Below are positions 8,923-17,704 of a DNA stretch of 24,244 bases, piece after piece (the first letter of the stretch is position 1; every line of letters begins with the position of its first letter). The stretch covers positions 1 to 24,244 of the forward strand of contig JALCCG010000198.1 of assembly GCA_023212695.1 (NCBI GenBank), in the 5' to 3' direction. The notes beneath the pieces were generated by a model, which saw nothing but the letters and a program-made list of their open reading frames with translations, made no database searches and had not been told where the DNA came from. Made by a program: the position numbers and the translations under genes. Source of the DNA: Sporisorium sorghi (taxonomy: Eukaryota; Basidiomycota; Ustilaginomycetes; Ustilaginales; Ustilaginaceae).

Positions 8923-9535
8923 TTTGTAGCAAGGGTATATTGGGTTGTTCTAGCGTCTAGGCAAGAGCTGCCCTCAAAAGTGGGCTTGCTGTGTGAGCGC
9001 AAACGAGGGACGATGCCCTAGAGAGGGGAGAGTTGCGCCGGTGTGTAGAGGGGATCCGAAAGTGATGGAGCGAGGATCCAAATCCAGGATGGGGAGGAGC
9101 GATTGCTGTGAGTGTGTGGGATGGTGATGGTGAAGGGAATGATGATGGCAAGACAGAGACGAGCGCAGAGACAAGATCATCAGCACGCCCGTCCAGTCGA
9201 TTCGAGCCACAAAAGTGCGATTGTTTCGCTTGCAGAAGAACGCACAAAAGGCAAGAAAACTGAGAATGTCTCTGCTCTTCTGCCCGTCTCTCTCTCTCTC
9301 TCTCTCCGCGCGAAAGACAAAAGCGCCAAAAAGAATGGACTGCAATTTACACGACGTGGCAGACGCGTCTCTCTGGCCGCGTCTTTTTCTAGCGATGTTA
9401 AAGCGTTCAGCGACCTACCTCACTCGACGAAGAGGCGACACAAAGTCTCGATGCCATCGACGCTGATGCTGCCTTGACCAGACTGTTTGAATTCTAAAGA
9501 AGCTTGGTATTACAATCAATCATGATCTGCTTGCA
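8923..9535 (-). other. MCM7 upstream region and 3' flank of the transporter gene
   Basis: No gene is supported here. On the minus strand this is the promoter and leader of MCM7; its distal end is also the 3' flank of the transporter gene. It contains (TC)10 at 9287-9306 and the cell-cycle-type motif cluster listed separately. Confidence 0.6.
9308..9371 (-). promoter_or_regulatory. MCB/E2F-like cluster upstream of MCM7
   Basis: Three motifs lie within 64 bp: GCGCGAAA at 9308-9315 (fits GCGSSAAA and contains the SCB-like CGCGAAA), GCGCCAAA at 9323-9330 (fits GCGSSAAA), and ACGCGT at 9364-9369 inside the 10-bp palindrome AGACGCGTCT (9362-9371). They are 390-450 bp upstream of the MCM7 ATG. MBF/SBF in fungi and E2F in animals use such sites for G1/S genes including MCMs. 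ACGCGT also occurs by chance in several GC-rich coding stretches of this window, so the clustering carries the weight. Confidence 0.45.
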
Positions 9536-11272
9536 TCACGGCTTGAGCGGCAGATCCGCCAGACAAGGCGCATTGAAGAGCCGCCCCGTCCACGCCCCCT
9601 TGGCCGTCGGAATCGCAACATACAGCCACAGCGACACATTGGCGATCACAAACGCCGTATACACGATCTTGAGCGTCAAACTGTCCAGCTCGATCGCCAG
9701 TCTCGCGGTGCAGATAGCCAAACTGGCAAACGGAAACGTGAGCCCCCACCAGCCCATATTGAACCGGAGCTTGCCTCTCCTCAACTCGCGGACGAGAGTA
9801 AAAACGCCGAGGGCGAGCCACCACACACCGAGGCCGAACAGGAGCAAAGCGGCGACCAGCCCGGCGCCGTACAGTGCCTGACCGACCGAGAACAGCTGCG
9901 GCACGCCGGACGTCGAAGCGGGCGTCGAGATGGTGGGGAACAGATGCAGCGCCACCTTGCCGAGATGGAGGCACGCCTCGCCGCCCTGTCCACACGGGCC
10001 CAGCGGCAAAAACACGGAAATGATCACATCGCGCGGCGGGCTCTTGAACAGCAGCAGACGCTGGAAGTAGAGCACGAGGACGAGCAGCGCCAGCGGCAGC
10101 CCGATGCCCAGCACGATGTAGCTCACCACCGTGATGGTAAACGCATAGGTCGGGTAGCGATGCATGAGGAGCTCGGCGATCGCACTCCCCGTCGCCGCCG
10201 CCGTGATGGGTGGCACGATGGGAAGCAGCAGCGCCGCAGTGATGCCTTTAAAGTAGTGCTTTTGGTACGTCATCATGCTGAACGGCACGCCGATGGCGGT
10301 GAGCAGGCTGAGCGCGGTCGCGAACCACCACAGGCCGCTGGCTGCGAGTGCAAAGCCGATGCCGAGACGGAACTCGTTGGTGCCGAGTTGCGCAATGCCG
10401 CTGATGATCGTGGTGAGACCCATGGGCAGCGTGCCGAGGAACATGGATTTTTGCGGGTGCTTGATCGTCAGCGGCACCACTTCCGGGTACATCACATAGC
10501 GCGCAAAGAACGCGCTGAGGAACGCGATAAAGATCGCAATGTCCGCCAGCAGGAAGCACGCAGCAGGGTACCGCAGCCCGGAATGGATCGACGGCCACGG
10601 CAGCAGGTTGAGCAGCGTAGCTACCACACCGGTACCCATGGTCACCGAGAACCACGAGGGCGTGAAATGAAGCACGCGCTCCTTGACCCCGTGCCGCCGC
10701 ATCGGCTTGCCGTCTTCGCCCACCATCTTGATGCGCTCCGGTTCGCTGCTTGCACTGGTTGCAGCTCTGCCCCGTTCGACCTTTTCAGAGTCGGCCATGG
10801 TCGCCAGCTCTTCCGCTCGCTGTCGCGTGCCCGATTGCTTGGGTCGTTTGCCACCGCTTCGATGCCGTTGCCGCACCATCGATGGCAGCAGCCTCCTCCT
10901 GCGCGAACGCTCCCTCTTGCTTGCAGCAGACCCCTCGTCATCGGTCTGATACGCATCGTTCTGCGTGCGTGCATCGCCTGTCAAGACGCGTGTCAAGCGC
11001 TGTCCGTACGAGTCGGTGCGTTGGTCGTCCATCGACGAAGTGGACTCGCTCGTGCGCTGATCTGCGTGCAGAGTGCCCGTTGCTGCTTCAATGTCGGCCT
11101 GTGTCGCTTCCTGGTCTGCTTTTTTGGTTTGGTGCGATGTGCTTGCGGAGGGCTGTGTTTGTGTTGGGAGCGGCCGAGATTCCGCTTGAGGATGCGCATG
11201 TTCAACGGCAGCCACCACGTCGTTCTGCAGTTCGAGGCCGGGAGCGTCCTGATAGAGTCGGGGCGAGGTCAT
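9536..11272 (-). CDS. SSU1/Mae1-type transporter (TDT family), likely sulfite or C4-dicarboxylate export
   Basis: A plasma-membrane anion transporter of the tellurite-resistance/dicarboxylate transporter family, which includes yeast SSU1 (sulfite efflux) and fission-yeast Mae1 (malate uptake). The 578-residue product has a polar, charged N-terminal region (1-200) with an Arg-rich patch RERSRRRRLLP near 120. The family signature HFTPSWFSVTMGTG follows (202-215), then about ten hydrophobic segments: roughly 206-227, 236-263, 277-296, 303-333, 341-370, 376-406, 415-440, 461-495, 505-528 and 532-556. The GTPPWWF-like segment GLWWFATALS fits the family. SSU1 is near 460 residues, so the N-terminal tail is extra; Met80, Met159 or Met183 are alternative starts. 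Substrate cannot be read from the sequence; sulfite efflux is my first guess. No neighbour supports one substrate over another. Confidence 0.88.
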   Translation of the reverse strand: MTSPRLYQDAPGLELQNDVVAAVEHAHPQAESRPLPTQTQPSASTSHQTKKADQEATQADIEAATGTLHADQRTSESTSSMDDQRTDSYGQRLTRVLTGDARTQNDAYQTDDEGSAASKRERSRRRRLLPSMVRQRHRSGGKRPKQSGTRQRAEELATMADSEKVERGRAATSASSEPERIKMVGEDGKPMRRHGVKERVLHFTPSWFSVTMGTGVVATLLNLLPWPSIHSGLRYPAACFLLADIAIFIAFLSAFFARYVMYPEVVPLTIKHPQKSMFLGTLPMGLTTIISGIAQLGTNEFRLGIGFALAASGLWWFATALSLLTAIGVPFSMMTYQKHYFKGITAALLLPIVPPITAAATGSAIAELLMHRYPTYAFTITVVSYIVLGIGLPLALLVLVLYFQRLLLFKSPPRDVIISVFLPLGPCGQGGEACLHLGKVALHLFPTISTPASTSGVPQLFSVGQALYGAGLVAALLLFGLGVWWLALGVFTLVRELRRGKLRFNMGWWGLTFPFASLAICTARLAIELDSLTLKIVYTAFVIANVSLWLYVAIPTAKGAWTGRLFNAPCLADLPLKP

Positions 11273-11809
11273 CTTGAGTGGCTGGCGTGAGCGATATCTG
11301 ATGGTCTTCGAGTGGTAGTGAGGAGGGAAGAATGGATCCTTGCTTTGCGGGTGTGGCTGATGAAGCAGGAGGTTTATGTATAGCCGGTCGTTCGCCTAGC
11401 AAGACCGCTCAGTCAGAAAGACGTGGTGCTGAGAAGTGGCAGCTACTTCCGCTTGGCCTTGCAATCTAGCGCTGCGTGTGAGCAGAGTGTGGACAGCAGC
11501 GATGGATGGTGGTGGCTCGATACGATTGACGAGGTGGTGGCTGTGCACGATGTTGTTGTCGTTTGACAGTTGACAAAGTGCCGTTTTCCAAAAGAAAAAT
11601 AAATTTCGGGGCAGGAAAAGAGCGGTTAATCGCAAACACCTTTCTCTCTTCATCGACAGCTAAGGAAGGGTTTGCGCTCATCTCTCTCTCTCTCTCTCTA
11701 TCTATCGTTCCTCAACACAGGTTCATTGGTTTTAGAGACTTGAATTCCAGAGACATGACATGACATGACATGACATGACATGACGATGTTATTGACAACG
11801 AGCAACCAC
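11273..11809. other. upstream region of the transporter gene and 3' flank of the acyl-CoA dehydrogenase gene
   Basis: About 0.5 kb without a gene. It contains (TC)9 at 11681-11699 followed by TATC units, and the ATGAC repeat listed separately. No confident regulatory motif was recognised. Confidence 0.6.
11755..11784. repeat. (ATGAC)6 pentanucleotide repeat
   Basis: Six perfect ATGAC units, 25 bp beyond the stop codon of the acyl-CoA dehydrogenase gene and therefore probably in its 3' untranslated region. Confidence 0.9.
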
Positions 11810-13201
11810 TCAGAGGTGAGGCTTGATCCCATCACTCTTGGCGAGCAAGGCATCCGAGATGGCGTTGGTCTTGTTGAGCCTGTCCCACACCTCCGGAGCT
11901 CTCCTCAACTCCAACTTGCCCAGCTGCTGCAGGTGCACCTCGTCCGGGCCATCGGCATACCTCAGCGTGCGCAGCTGCGCATACGCATACGCCAGCATAG
12001 TATCCTGCGAAACACCTTCAGCGCCGTGGGCCTGCATCGACATGTCGAGCACCTCGAGCGCCGCGTTGACGACGGCGACCTTGCTCATGCCGATCTCGCG
12101 CATGGCGCCCTTGGTGTTGGTCTTGTCGATCATGTTGGCGGCCGAGAGCACGAGCAGACGTGCCTGTTCGATCTTGATGCGAGCCCAGGCGATGTTCTGC
12201 ACGATAGTGCCGTGCTCCGAGAGCGTCTTGCCGAAGGCCTTTTTGCGCTGGTCGGTGCAGCGGGCGAGCATGAGTTCGAGCGCGCGCTCTGCCGTGCCGA
12301 TGCTGCGCATGCAGTGGTGAATGCGCCCAGGTCCGAGACGACCCTGGATGATCTCAAACCCACGACCCCAGCCCAGCACCAGGTTGCCCAACGGCACACG
12401 CACGTTGTCGTAGATCACCTCGCAGTGGCCCTCGGGCGCATCGTCGTACCCAAAAACGTGCATGGGGCGGATCACCTTGACACCAGGCGCATTAGCGGGC
12501 ACGATGACCAAGCTCTGCTGCGCATGCGCATTGCTGTTGTCAGGGTCCGACTTGCCCATGACCAAATGCACGGCGCAACGCGGATCACCTGCGCCCGAGA
12601 TCCACCACTTGTGCCCGTTGATAACGATCTCGTCGGCCTCGTGGCGGATCGACGTGCGGATGTTGGTCGCGTCCGACGAGGCAATGAAGCGTTCGGTCAT
12701 GGCGAACGCCGAGCGGATCTCGCCGTTGAGCAGCGGCGTGAGCCAGGTGGATTTCTGGTGCGCATTGCCGTACTTGGCAAACACCTCCATGTTGCCCGTA
12801 TCCGGCGCAGCGCAGTTGAGCGACTCGGAGGCAAAGTGCGAACAGCGCCCCGTCATCTCGGCGATAACGGCATACTCCAAGTTGCTCAGCGGCGATCCAA
12901 CATCGGGGTAGTGCTTGGCGGAAAGGAACAGGTTCCACAGCCCCTGCGACTTGGCCTTCTTCTTGAGCTGCTCCACCACCTCGGGCACGACCTTCCAGCG
13001 CTTGGCAGGGTCGGCGGAGACTTGCGCGTGGTAGAGCTTTTCGGCAGGGATGCACTCGTCGACGATGAAGCGGATCACCTTGACCAGCGTTTCTTTGGCA
13101 AAGGGCGAGAACTTGTCCTCGATAAAGGCCCAGGTGCCGGCACCGATGTATTTCTCGATGAGCTCATCGCCACCGAGGTTGGCGGGGAGTACCGTCGACA
13201 T
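11810..13201 (-). CDS. acyl-CoA dehydrogenase, ACAD10/11-like
   Basis: An FAD-dependent enzyme that introduces the alpha-beta double bond into an acyl-CoA. The 463-residue product has the N-terminal helical domain, the FAD-strand motif AFAMTER (165-171), KWWISGAG (198-205), the C-terminal FAD-binding stretch RLGPGRIHHCMR (288-299), and QAHGAEGVSQ (390-399). In the last, RYADGPDEVH (414-423), Asp417 stands where many acyl-CoA dehydrogenases have the catalytic Glu. ADGPDEVH is typical of the ACAD10/11 branch. Animal ACAD10/11 also carry a kinase domain and handle 4-hydroxyacyl-CoA; no kinase domain is fused here. The N-terminus is acidic, so no mitochondrial presequence is evident. The C-terminal tripeptide is PHL, a weak variant of the peroxisomal signal. 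The start is the only sensible ATG and follows an A-rich leader. Substrate and compartment are inferred. Confidence 0.93.
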   Translation of the reverse strand: MSTVLPANLGGDELIEKYIGAGTWAFIEDKFSPFAKETLVKVIRFIVDECIPAEKLYHAQVSADPAKRWKVVPEVVEQLKKKAKSQGLWNLFLSAKHYPDVGSPLSNLEYAVIAEMTGRCSHFASESLNCAAPDTGNMEVFAKYGNAHQKSTWLTPLLNGEIRSAFAMTERFIASSDATNIRTSIRHEADEIVINGHKWWISGAGDPRCAVHLVMGKSDPDNSNAHAQQSLVIVPANAPGVKVIRPMHVFGYDDAPEGHCEVIYDNVRVPLGNLVLGWGRGFEIIQGRLGPGRIHHCMRSIGTAERALELMLARCTDQRKKAFGKTLSEHGTIVQNIAWARIKIEQARLLVLSAANMIDKTNTKGAMREIGMSKVAVVNAALEVLDMSMQAHGAEGVSQDTMLAYAYAQLRTLRYADGPDEVHLQQLGKLELRRAPEVWDRLNKTNAISDALLAKSDGIKPHL

Positions 13202-13240
13202 TTTTATTTTATTTTTTATTTTTTATTTTATTTTTTTTTT
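13202..13240 (-). promoter_or_regulatory. A-rich leader directly before the acyl-CoA dehydrogenase ATG
   Basis: Read on the minus strand, the 39 bases before the start codon are only A with single T interruptions at intervals of four to six. Such a leader is unstructured and in yeast can bind poly(A)-binding protein. A role in translation here is inference; it may also be a nucleosome-poor promoter element. Confidence 0.5.
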
Positions 13241-13605
13241 GCTTGAGGGAGGGAAAGGAAAGCAAGTGGCGAGCGAGGGATGTGACGGTGGAGAGGAGGG
13301 GAGAGGAAAAGGATGCAACAATGTGATGTATACTTGTAAGAGATGAGGAGAACAAGGCGACAAGGGACCGGATATCCACCGGTTAGAAACGGTCGGATCG
13401 CTGGACCGGGGAGGCAGAACAAGGTGACCCGGCAGCACCCAAAGCGGACGGGGGAAGAGAGGCAGGACGAGGCGAGAAGCGAGCGGGAACACACAACTCG
13501 CCCTTGAGGATCACAAGAAAACCTTAGCAAAGAGCGGCAAACAAGCCAAATGCGAAATTCTCCCTTTATTTGCGGGGTCGAAAGCAACTTGTCTCTGTGA
13601 ACCAC

Positions 13606-13634
13606 GCAGCAGCAGCAGCAGCAGCAGCAGCAGC
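13606..13634. repeat. (GCA)9 trinucleotide repeat
   Basis: An uninterrupted CAG/GCA tract of 29 bp in non-coding DNA, the complementary class to the TGC tract at 2272-2309. Confidence 0.9.
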
Positions 13635-13967
13635 TTCACAAGACAAGAGCAGCACCCATGATGAAGACCGAGTGTGTTCAAGCCGTGTGAAGCAAACAAT
13701 TTTCTTCTATCTTGGCGGTGGCGCTGAATGAATGGCAACTTGTAGTAGCCGGTCTCCGGCAAAGCTTCTTGCTTGCCGAGCCTTTTTACGAGCTTTCTCG
13801 CTGCTTTTTGCTCAAGCTGTCGAGCGCGCCTTTCCCCGCAGCCTGTGCCCCAACCTCTCTGAGCGTCTCGTAGCCATCACTTGTTCGTCAGCTTGTCTTG
13901 TAGAAGGCACGAACGATCAATGCACATGAAGCGCCTGAACAAAGCCCACCTCGTGCCTTGCAGCCAG

Positions 13968-14006
<39 letters not shown>

Positions 14007-14011
14007 CGCTT
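13968..14011. repeat. (GCTT)11 tetranucleotide repeat
   Basis: Nine perfect GCTT units, then one GCTC and one more GCTT. Confidence 0.9.
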
Positions 14012-14162
14012 GTCATGATGTCAAAAGTTGGGAGGGACCGACGCGCAGCTGCAGCCTCATCGCTGCACCTCGCGGAAAAACTCACCATGGCGCGGGCCGA
14101 ACAAAGGGGACATCCATCCCTGCGCGCGTGGCAGCATCTCACTTACAGGCGGAAGCGACAGG

Positions 14163-14176
14163 CCCCCCCCCCCCCC
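14163..14176. repeat. C14 homopolymer
   Basis: Fourteen consecutive C, rare in this window; a G-run on the minus strand able to form G-quadruplex-like structures or to cause sequencing errors. Confidence 0.85.
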
Positions 14177-14985
14177 ATGTCGTTCTTATGGTTCCGGTGT
14201 TGGCGGAAAGGGAAGGCTCACTCGGCCGGTATAATCTTGTCGACTGAGCCGCGTAATTTTGCCGACGAAGCCTTGGCCGCCTTAACACGGCAAAGGTGGA
14301 GCGCAGCCTCCACTCGGACGAGATGCTGCGGATGCTGATCGACTAGCTCGCGCGGCTGAGTCGGGATGCGGGGGATCCTGCACATTTGCAAGCTGACTCG
14401 GCTTTGAGGAGAGATGGTTGAACGCCAGGCAGCACTGACCAGCTTGCTTTTGAATTTCGCGAATCGCTTTACGCAGGCTGCAGTCGAATTCAAAGCAACA
14501 CCGCAGCACATCGGGACGGTCCGAAGACGTTTGGGCGTTGCTATTGAACAGCCTGCTGACTCTGCTCTGCTCTGCTCTGCTCTGACTCAGACGAGTCGGA
14601 AAGCATCTTCTCTTGCCTGGATTTGGTGTGATTGCGCCGAAGAAAGAGGAAAGCAAGACGGTCTGTGATTTGCGAGTCGAAAATCTCTGGAAAAAAAACA
14701 ACACCTCTCAGAAAAGGTGGCAGCGGAGCAGCGACAACGGACAGGACGTGTGCAACGACGACAGCGAGAGTCAAACACACACACACACACAGGCCAACAA
14801 GCTTGCTCGCCCGACTGCAGGCTGACCAACTCGACTCATCAACCACATTCGCTTTCTTTACTACCCTCAACATCTTCAGGGCTCACCTTCGTCGTCGTTT
14901 CGCACTCCATCACTCATTCATCTGCAGTGCACCTCTGCACGCCTAAGGTCGTCGCTCACGGCCGTCTCCGACTCCCAACCGTCGT

Positions 14986-14986
14986 A

Positions 14987-15030
<44 letters not shown>
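14986..15030. repeat. (ACGC)11 tetranucleotide repeat
   Basis: Forty-five bp of perfect ACGC units ending in A, which is the first base of an ATG at 15030-15032. Confidence 0.9.
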
Positions 15031-15041
15031 TGGCGCGGTGA
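15030..15041 (+). promoter_or_regulatory. three-codon uORF before the C2-domain gene
   Basis: ATG GCG CGG TGA begins at the last base of the ACGC repeat, 91 nt before the main ATG. G at +4 and C at -3 give a moderate start context. Relevant only if the mRNA begins upstream. Confidence 0.35.
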
Positions 15042-15120
15042 TCCTCTCCCTTTTGATATCTCACCTCGATCGGAAAGCCGCTGGAATTCTTGGACGACCC
15101 TTTCTTGCCCGCTGCCCATC

Positions 15121-17622
15121 ATGCCAGCCTCCGCCGAGCCCGTTCACAAGGGCACGCTCGTCTGCGTCGTCCTCAAGGCGCGCAACCTGCCCAACAAAAA
15201 GTCAATCGGAAAACAGGACCCCTACACCGTTCTCAGCATGGGTCAGGAGCAGCAAAAGACAAAGCCAGATAAACGAGGTGGTCAGCATCCCACATGGGAC
15301 GAGCAGCTCCATTTCGAGATCTACGAGGACATGGAGGATGCCCTCACAAGTGCCTCCACCAACGGCACCGGTTCTGGCTCCAAAGCCACCTCCGCTCCTT
15401 CTTCCGCCAAGGCCAAGCGAGGCAAAAAGGTCCTCAAGGTGGCTTGCTATGCAGACGACTCCAAGGAGCCCGAGTTCATCGGCCAAGGTATCGTCGACCT
15501 CACAGATACCCTCAAGACGGGCGAATTTGACGAATGGGTCACCATCAAAGCAAAAGATCGCTACGCAGGCGAAGTCTACCTCGAGCTCACTTTTTATTCT
15601 TCTGCCGCTCCTCCCAAGAAGCGCAGGCCGTCGACGCAGCCCAAGATGTCAGGCACCGACACGTATGGCGGCGCAGGCTCGTTCCAGAGGATCGACGATG
15701 CTCGCGATGCTCCTTCCTCCGGCTCTGGCTCTGGCGCACCTCCCAAGCCGGCCAAGGGCAAGGGCGACCATCCTCCTATCCCAGCCTCGATGCGACCCGG
15801 TGGCAGCTCCGCCTCTTCTAATCCGCATGGTCGCATGTCGAGCAGCGTCTCCTCGCTCCACAGACCTCCCTCGGCCATGTCTTGTTCGCAGACCATGTAC
15901 GACCTCGGCAGCACTACGCTTCGTCCCAGCTCGTCGCTCGCCAACTTGGACGCCTACACTCCAGCTTACGCACCCGCCAGCATCTCGCGCTCTACCAGTC
16001 CCGTGCCGCCCTCGTCTCTGTACCACTCGGCTGCTCCCACCCATGCCTCTTCCATGGGGCCGGCAGCTGGCGGTTCCCGACGCAACAGCCTTGCCACACC
16101 CATGCACGCCGGCGGCTCGAGACGCAACAGCTTTGCCAACCCCATGCCCTCCGAGTTCGGCCACTCGATCACGCCCTCTGCCTCTTACTACTCGAAGCAC
16201 TCCACAACTCCATCCCAGAGCGGCCATTATCTCGCCAACAATCATGCTTCAGAGCCGAGCGAAGACCGCTACGCCACCGTCCGACCCGGAACGATCCTCC
16301 AGCATCAGCACCAGCCACCGCAGAACGGCGTGCCTCGCTCGCATTCCATCTCTCACATTCCCATTGCCTACAACCAGATGCCACAGCCCGAATACGGTGC
16401 AGACCAGCTGGCTCACTCCATGTCCCAGATGGGCTTTGGACACTCTACCGTGACGGCGGACAAGCCTCTGCCTCCTCCTACACCTTCGTCCGCTGACGAC
16501 CGTCCACCGCAGTCGCACATCTACCAAGCACCTGCCCATCTCGCATCACTTTGTACGCCACCACCCAATGCAGCTCATGCACAGGACGTGCAGCGACCCG
16601 TGTCACCTGCAGCTCGTCCTGCCTCTGCCCTCTCGCAGTACAGCACAAGCCCGTCTCCTCATGTCAACTCGACCACGCCGTCGGTCGTCAATGCGCAGGC
16701 GTACTACCAGCAGCAGCAACCTCAACAGCCGCAACAGGCTGGAGGTCATCTTGCGCAGCCGCCATCTGTCCCGCCTCGTTCTTCGTCGCCTGGAGCTGTG
16801 ACAGCCGGTTATACTCCCATCCCTTCGCCGTACAGCCAACCAGCGCACCAGTCGCATACGCCTCGTCCCTTGCCATCGACGCAAAGCTCCAGCGCGCTTT
16901 CGTCCATGGCTCCGGCGCAGCCTCCAGCACAGCAGCCGCAGCAGCACGCTGCGTACCAGTCGCATCTCTACCAGCCTGTGCAGCAGCCCTCGCCGCCTCC
17001 ACAGCAGCCGCAGCAACTGTCGCACTCGGGATCTCAATCGTTTTCCAATTACACCTGGCACGGTCCTCCTCCTCCTCCTCCGGCGGCGTCGCAGCCAGCC
17101 GCTCAGCCAGCGTACGTCGGTGCTGCTGCTCCAAATGGCAATGCGGATGTGCCGCCGTCGCTGTCGAGCGGGTATCTGTATTCTCCGCCTGCGCAGGGTG
17201 CCAGTGGGGAAGCAGCGTCTGGTTGGACACCAGGCAGATCGCCGTCTCCTCTGCCGCCCATCCCCGGATCGCAACAGCCGAGCTCGGGCTCGATGCACAC
17301 CTTCTACCCCGCCTCGCATACACCCAGCACACCAGCTCCACCCATGCACGGCTATGTCCAGCAGCCGTCAGCCCCACAGCAACAGGGATATCAGCAGTAC
17401 CACCACTGCGACCCTGCCCAACAACCGAGCGCATACCCTACACAGCAGTACGCTCAGCCCCCGCCACCGCAGCAGCAGCACTACGCGACCGTATCGGCAG
17501 CTTCGTCGCACGCATATCAGCCACAAGGTCTACCGAGCTCCCAGTCGTTCGCTTCTTCGCTGCTGTACCAGTCGCACCAGAATAGCCAGTATCAGCACCA
17601 GCAGCAGGGGCACTATCAGTGA
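15121..17622 (+). CDS. C2-domain protein with long Pro/Gln-rich tail, Inn1/Fic1-like cytokinesis factor
   Basis: An 833-residue protein with one N-terminal C2 domain (about residues 10-160) and a long disordered tail. This is the architecture of budding-yeast Inn1 and fission-yeast Fic1, which act at the actomyosin ring and septum through SH3 partners. The C2 part has GTLVCVVLKARNLPNKK, KQDPYTVL (32-39), HPTWDEQLHFEIYED (56-70) and EFIGQGIVDL. A low-complexity insertion of about 30 residues (71-102) lies between two strands. The first loop lacks the usual leading Asp, so calcium binding is doubtful. The tail is rich in Ser, Pro, Gln, His and Tyr, with a Pro5 run and many PxxP-type sites; Gln runs increase after residue 500. 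The ATG has A at -3. Membership of the C2 family is firm; the Inn1/Fic1 role rests on architecture. Confidence 0.82.
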   Translation: MPASAEPVHKGTLVCVVLKARNLPNKKSIGKQDPYTVLSMGQEQQKTKPDKRGGQHPTWDEQLHFEIYEDMEDALTSASTNGTGSGSKATSAPSSAKAKRGKKVLKVACYADDSKEPEFIGQGIVDLTDTLKTGEFDEWVTIKAKDRYAGEVYLELTFYSSAAPPKKRRPSTQPKMSGTDTYGGAGSFQRIDDARDAPSSGSGSGAPPKPAKGKGDHPPIPASMRPGGSSASSNPHGRMSSSVSSLHRPPSAMSCSQTMYDLGSTTLRPSSSLANLDAYTPAYAPASISRSTSPVPPSSLYHSAAPTHASSMGPAAGGSRRNSLATPMHAGGSRRNSFANPMPSEFGHSITPSASYYSKHSTTPSQSGHYLANNHASEPSEDRYATVRPGTILQHQHQPPQNGVPRSHSISHIPIAYNQMPQPEYGADQLAHSMSQMGFGHSTVTADKPLPPPTPSSADDRPPQSHIYQAPAHLASLCTPPPNAAHAQDVQRPVSPAARPASALSQYSTSPSPHVNSTTPSVVNAQAYYQQQQPQQPQQAGGHLAQPPSVPPRSSSPGAVTAGYTPIPSPYSQPAHQSHTPRPLPSTQSSSALSSMAPAQPPAQQPQQHAAYQSHLYQPVQQPSPPPQQPQQLSHSGSQSFSNYTWHGPPPPPPAASQPAAQPAYVGAAAPNGNADVPPSLSSGYLYSPPAQGASGEAASGWTPGRSPSPLPPIPGSQQPSSGSMHTFYPASHTPSTPAPPMHGYVQQPSAPQQQGYQQYHHCDPAQQPSAYPTQQYAQPPPPQQQHYATVSAASSHAYQPQGLPSSQSFASSLLYQSHQNSQYQHQQQGHYQ

Positions 17623-17680
17623 TCACACAGTGTAGAGTAGAATGGAATTTGAACCTCTCTGATGAGGGAGCGGGATACGA

Positions 17681-17704
17681 TGTGTGTGTGTGTGTGTGTG
17701 TGTG
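17681..17704. repeat. (TG)12 dinucleotide repeat between convergent genes
   Basis: A perfect TG12 tract in the 112-bp gap (17623-17734) between two tail-to-tail genes. Alternating purine-pyrimidine of this type can adopt Z-DNA. Both 3' untranslated regions must lie in or across it. Confidence 0.9.

Larger units (their letters stand above)
13241..15120. other. 1.9 kb repeat-rich divergent intergenic region
   Basis: Separates the minus-strand acyl-CoA dehydrogenase from the plus-strand C2 protein. I found no frame that looks like a protein; the open frames run through repeats. Besides the repeats listed separately it holds (TCTGC)4-5 at 14561-14584 and (AC)9 at 14774-14791. The last 300 bp on the plus strand are CT-rich and resemble a leader. 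No tRNA seen. Confidence 0.65.

Noticed and set aside
9944..11290. 448-codon frame antisense to the transporter gene
   Set aside because: The opposite strand gives a clear membrane protein with a family signature; this frame is low-complexity Arg/His/Gln.
11780..13246. 488-codon frame antisense to the acyl-CoA dehydrogenase
   Set aside because: Longer than the real gene but without any recognisable motif, and it runs through the ATGAC and A/T repeats at both ends.
13241..15120. Search for tRNA or small RNA genes in the large gaps
   Set aside because: I found no GGTTCRANYCC-type B box paired with an acceptor stem in any intergenic region by eye.
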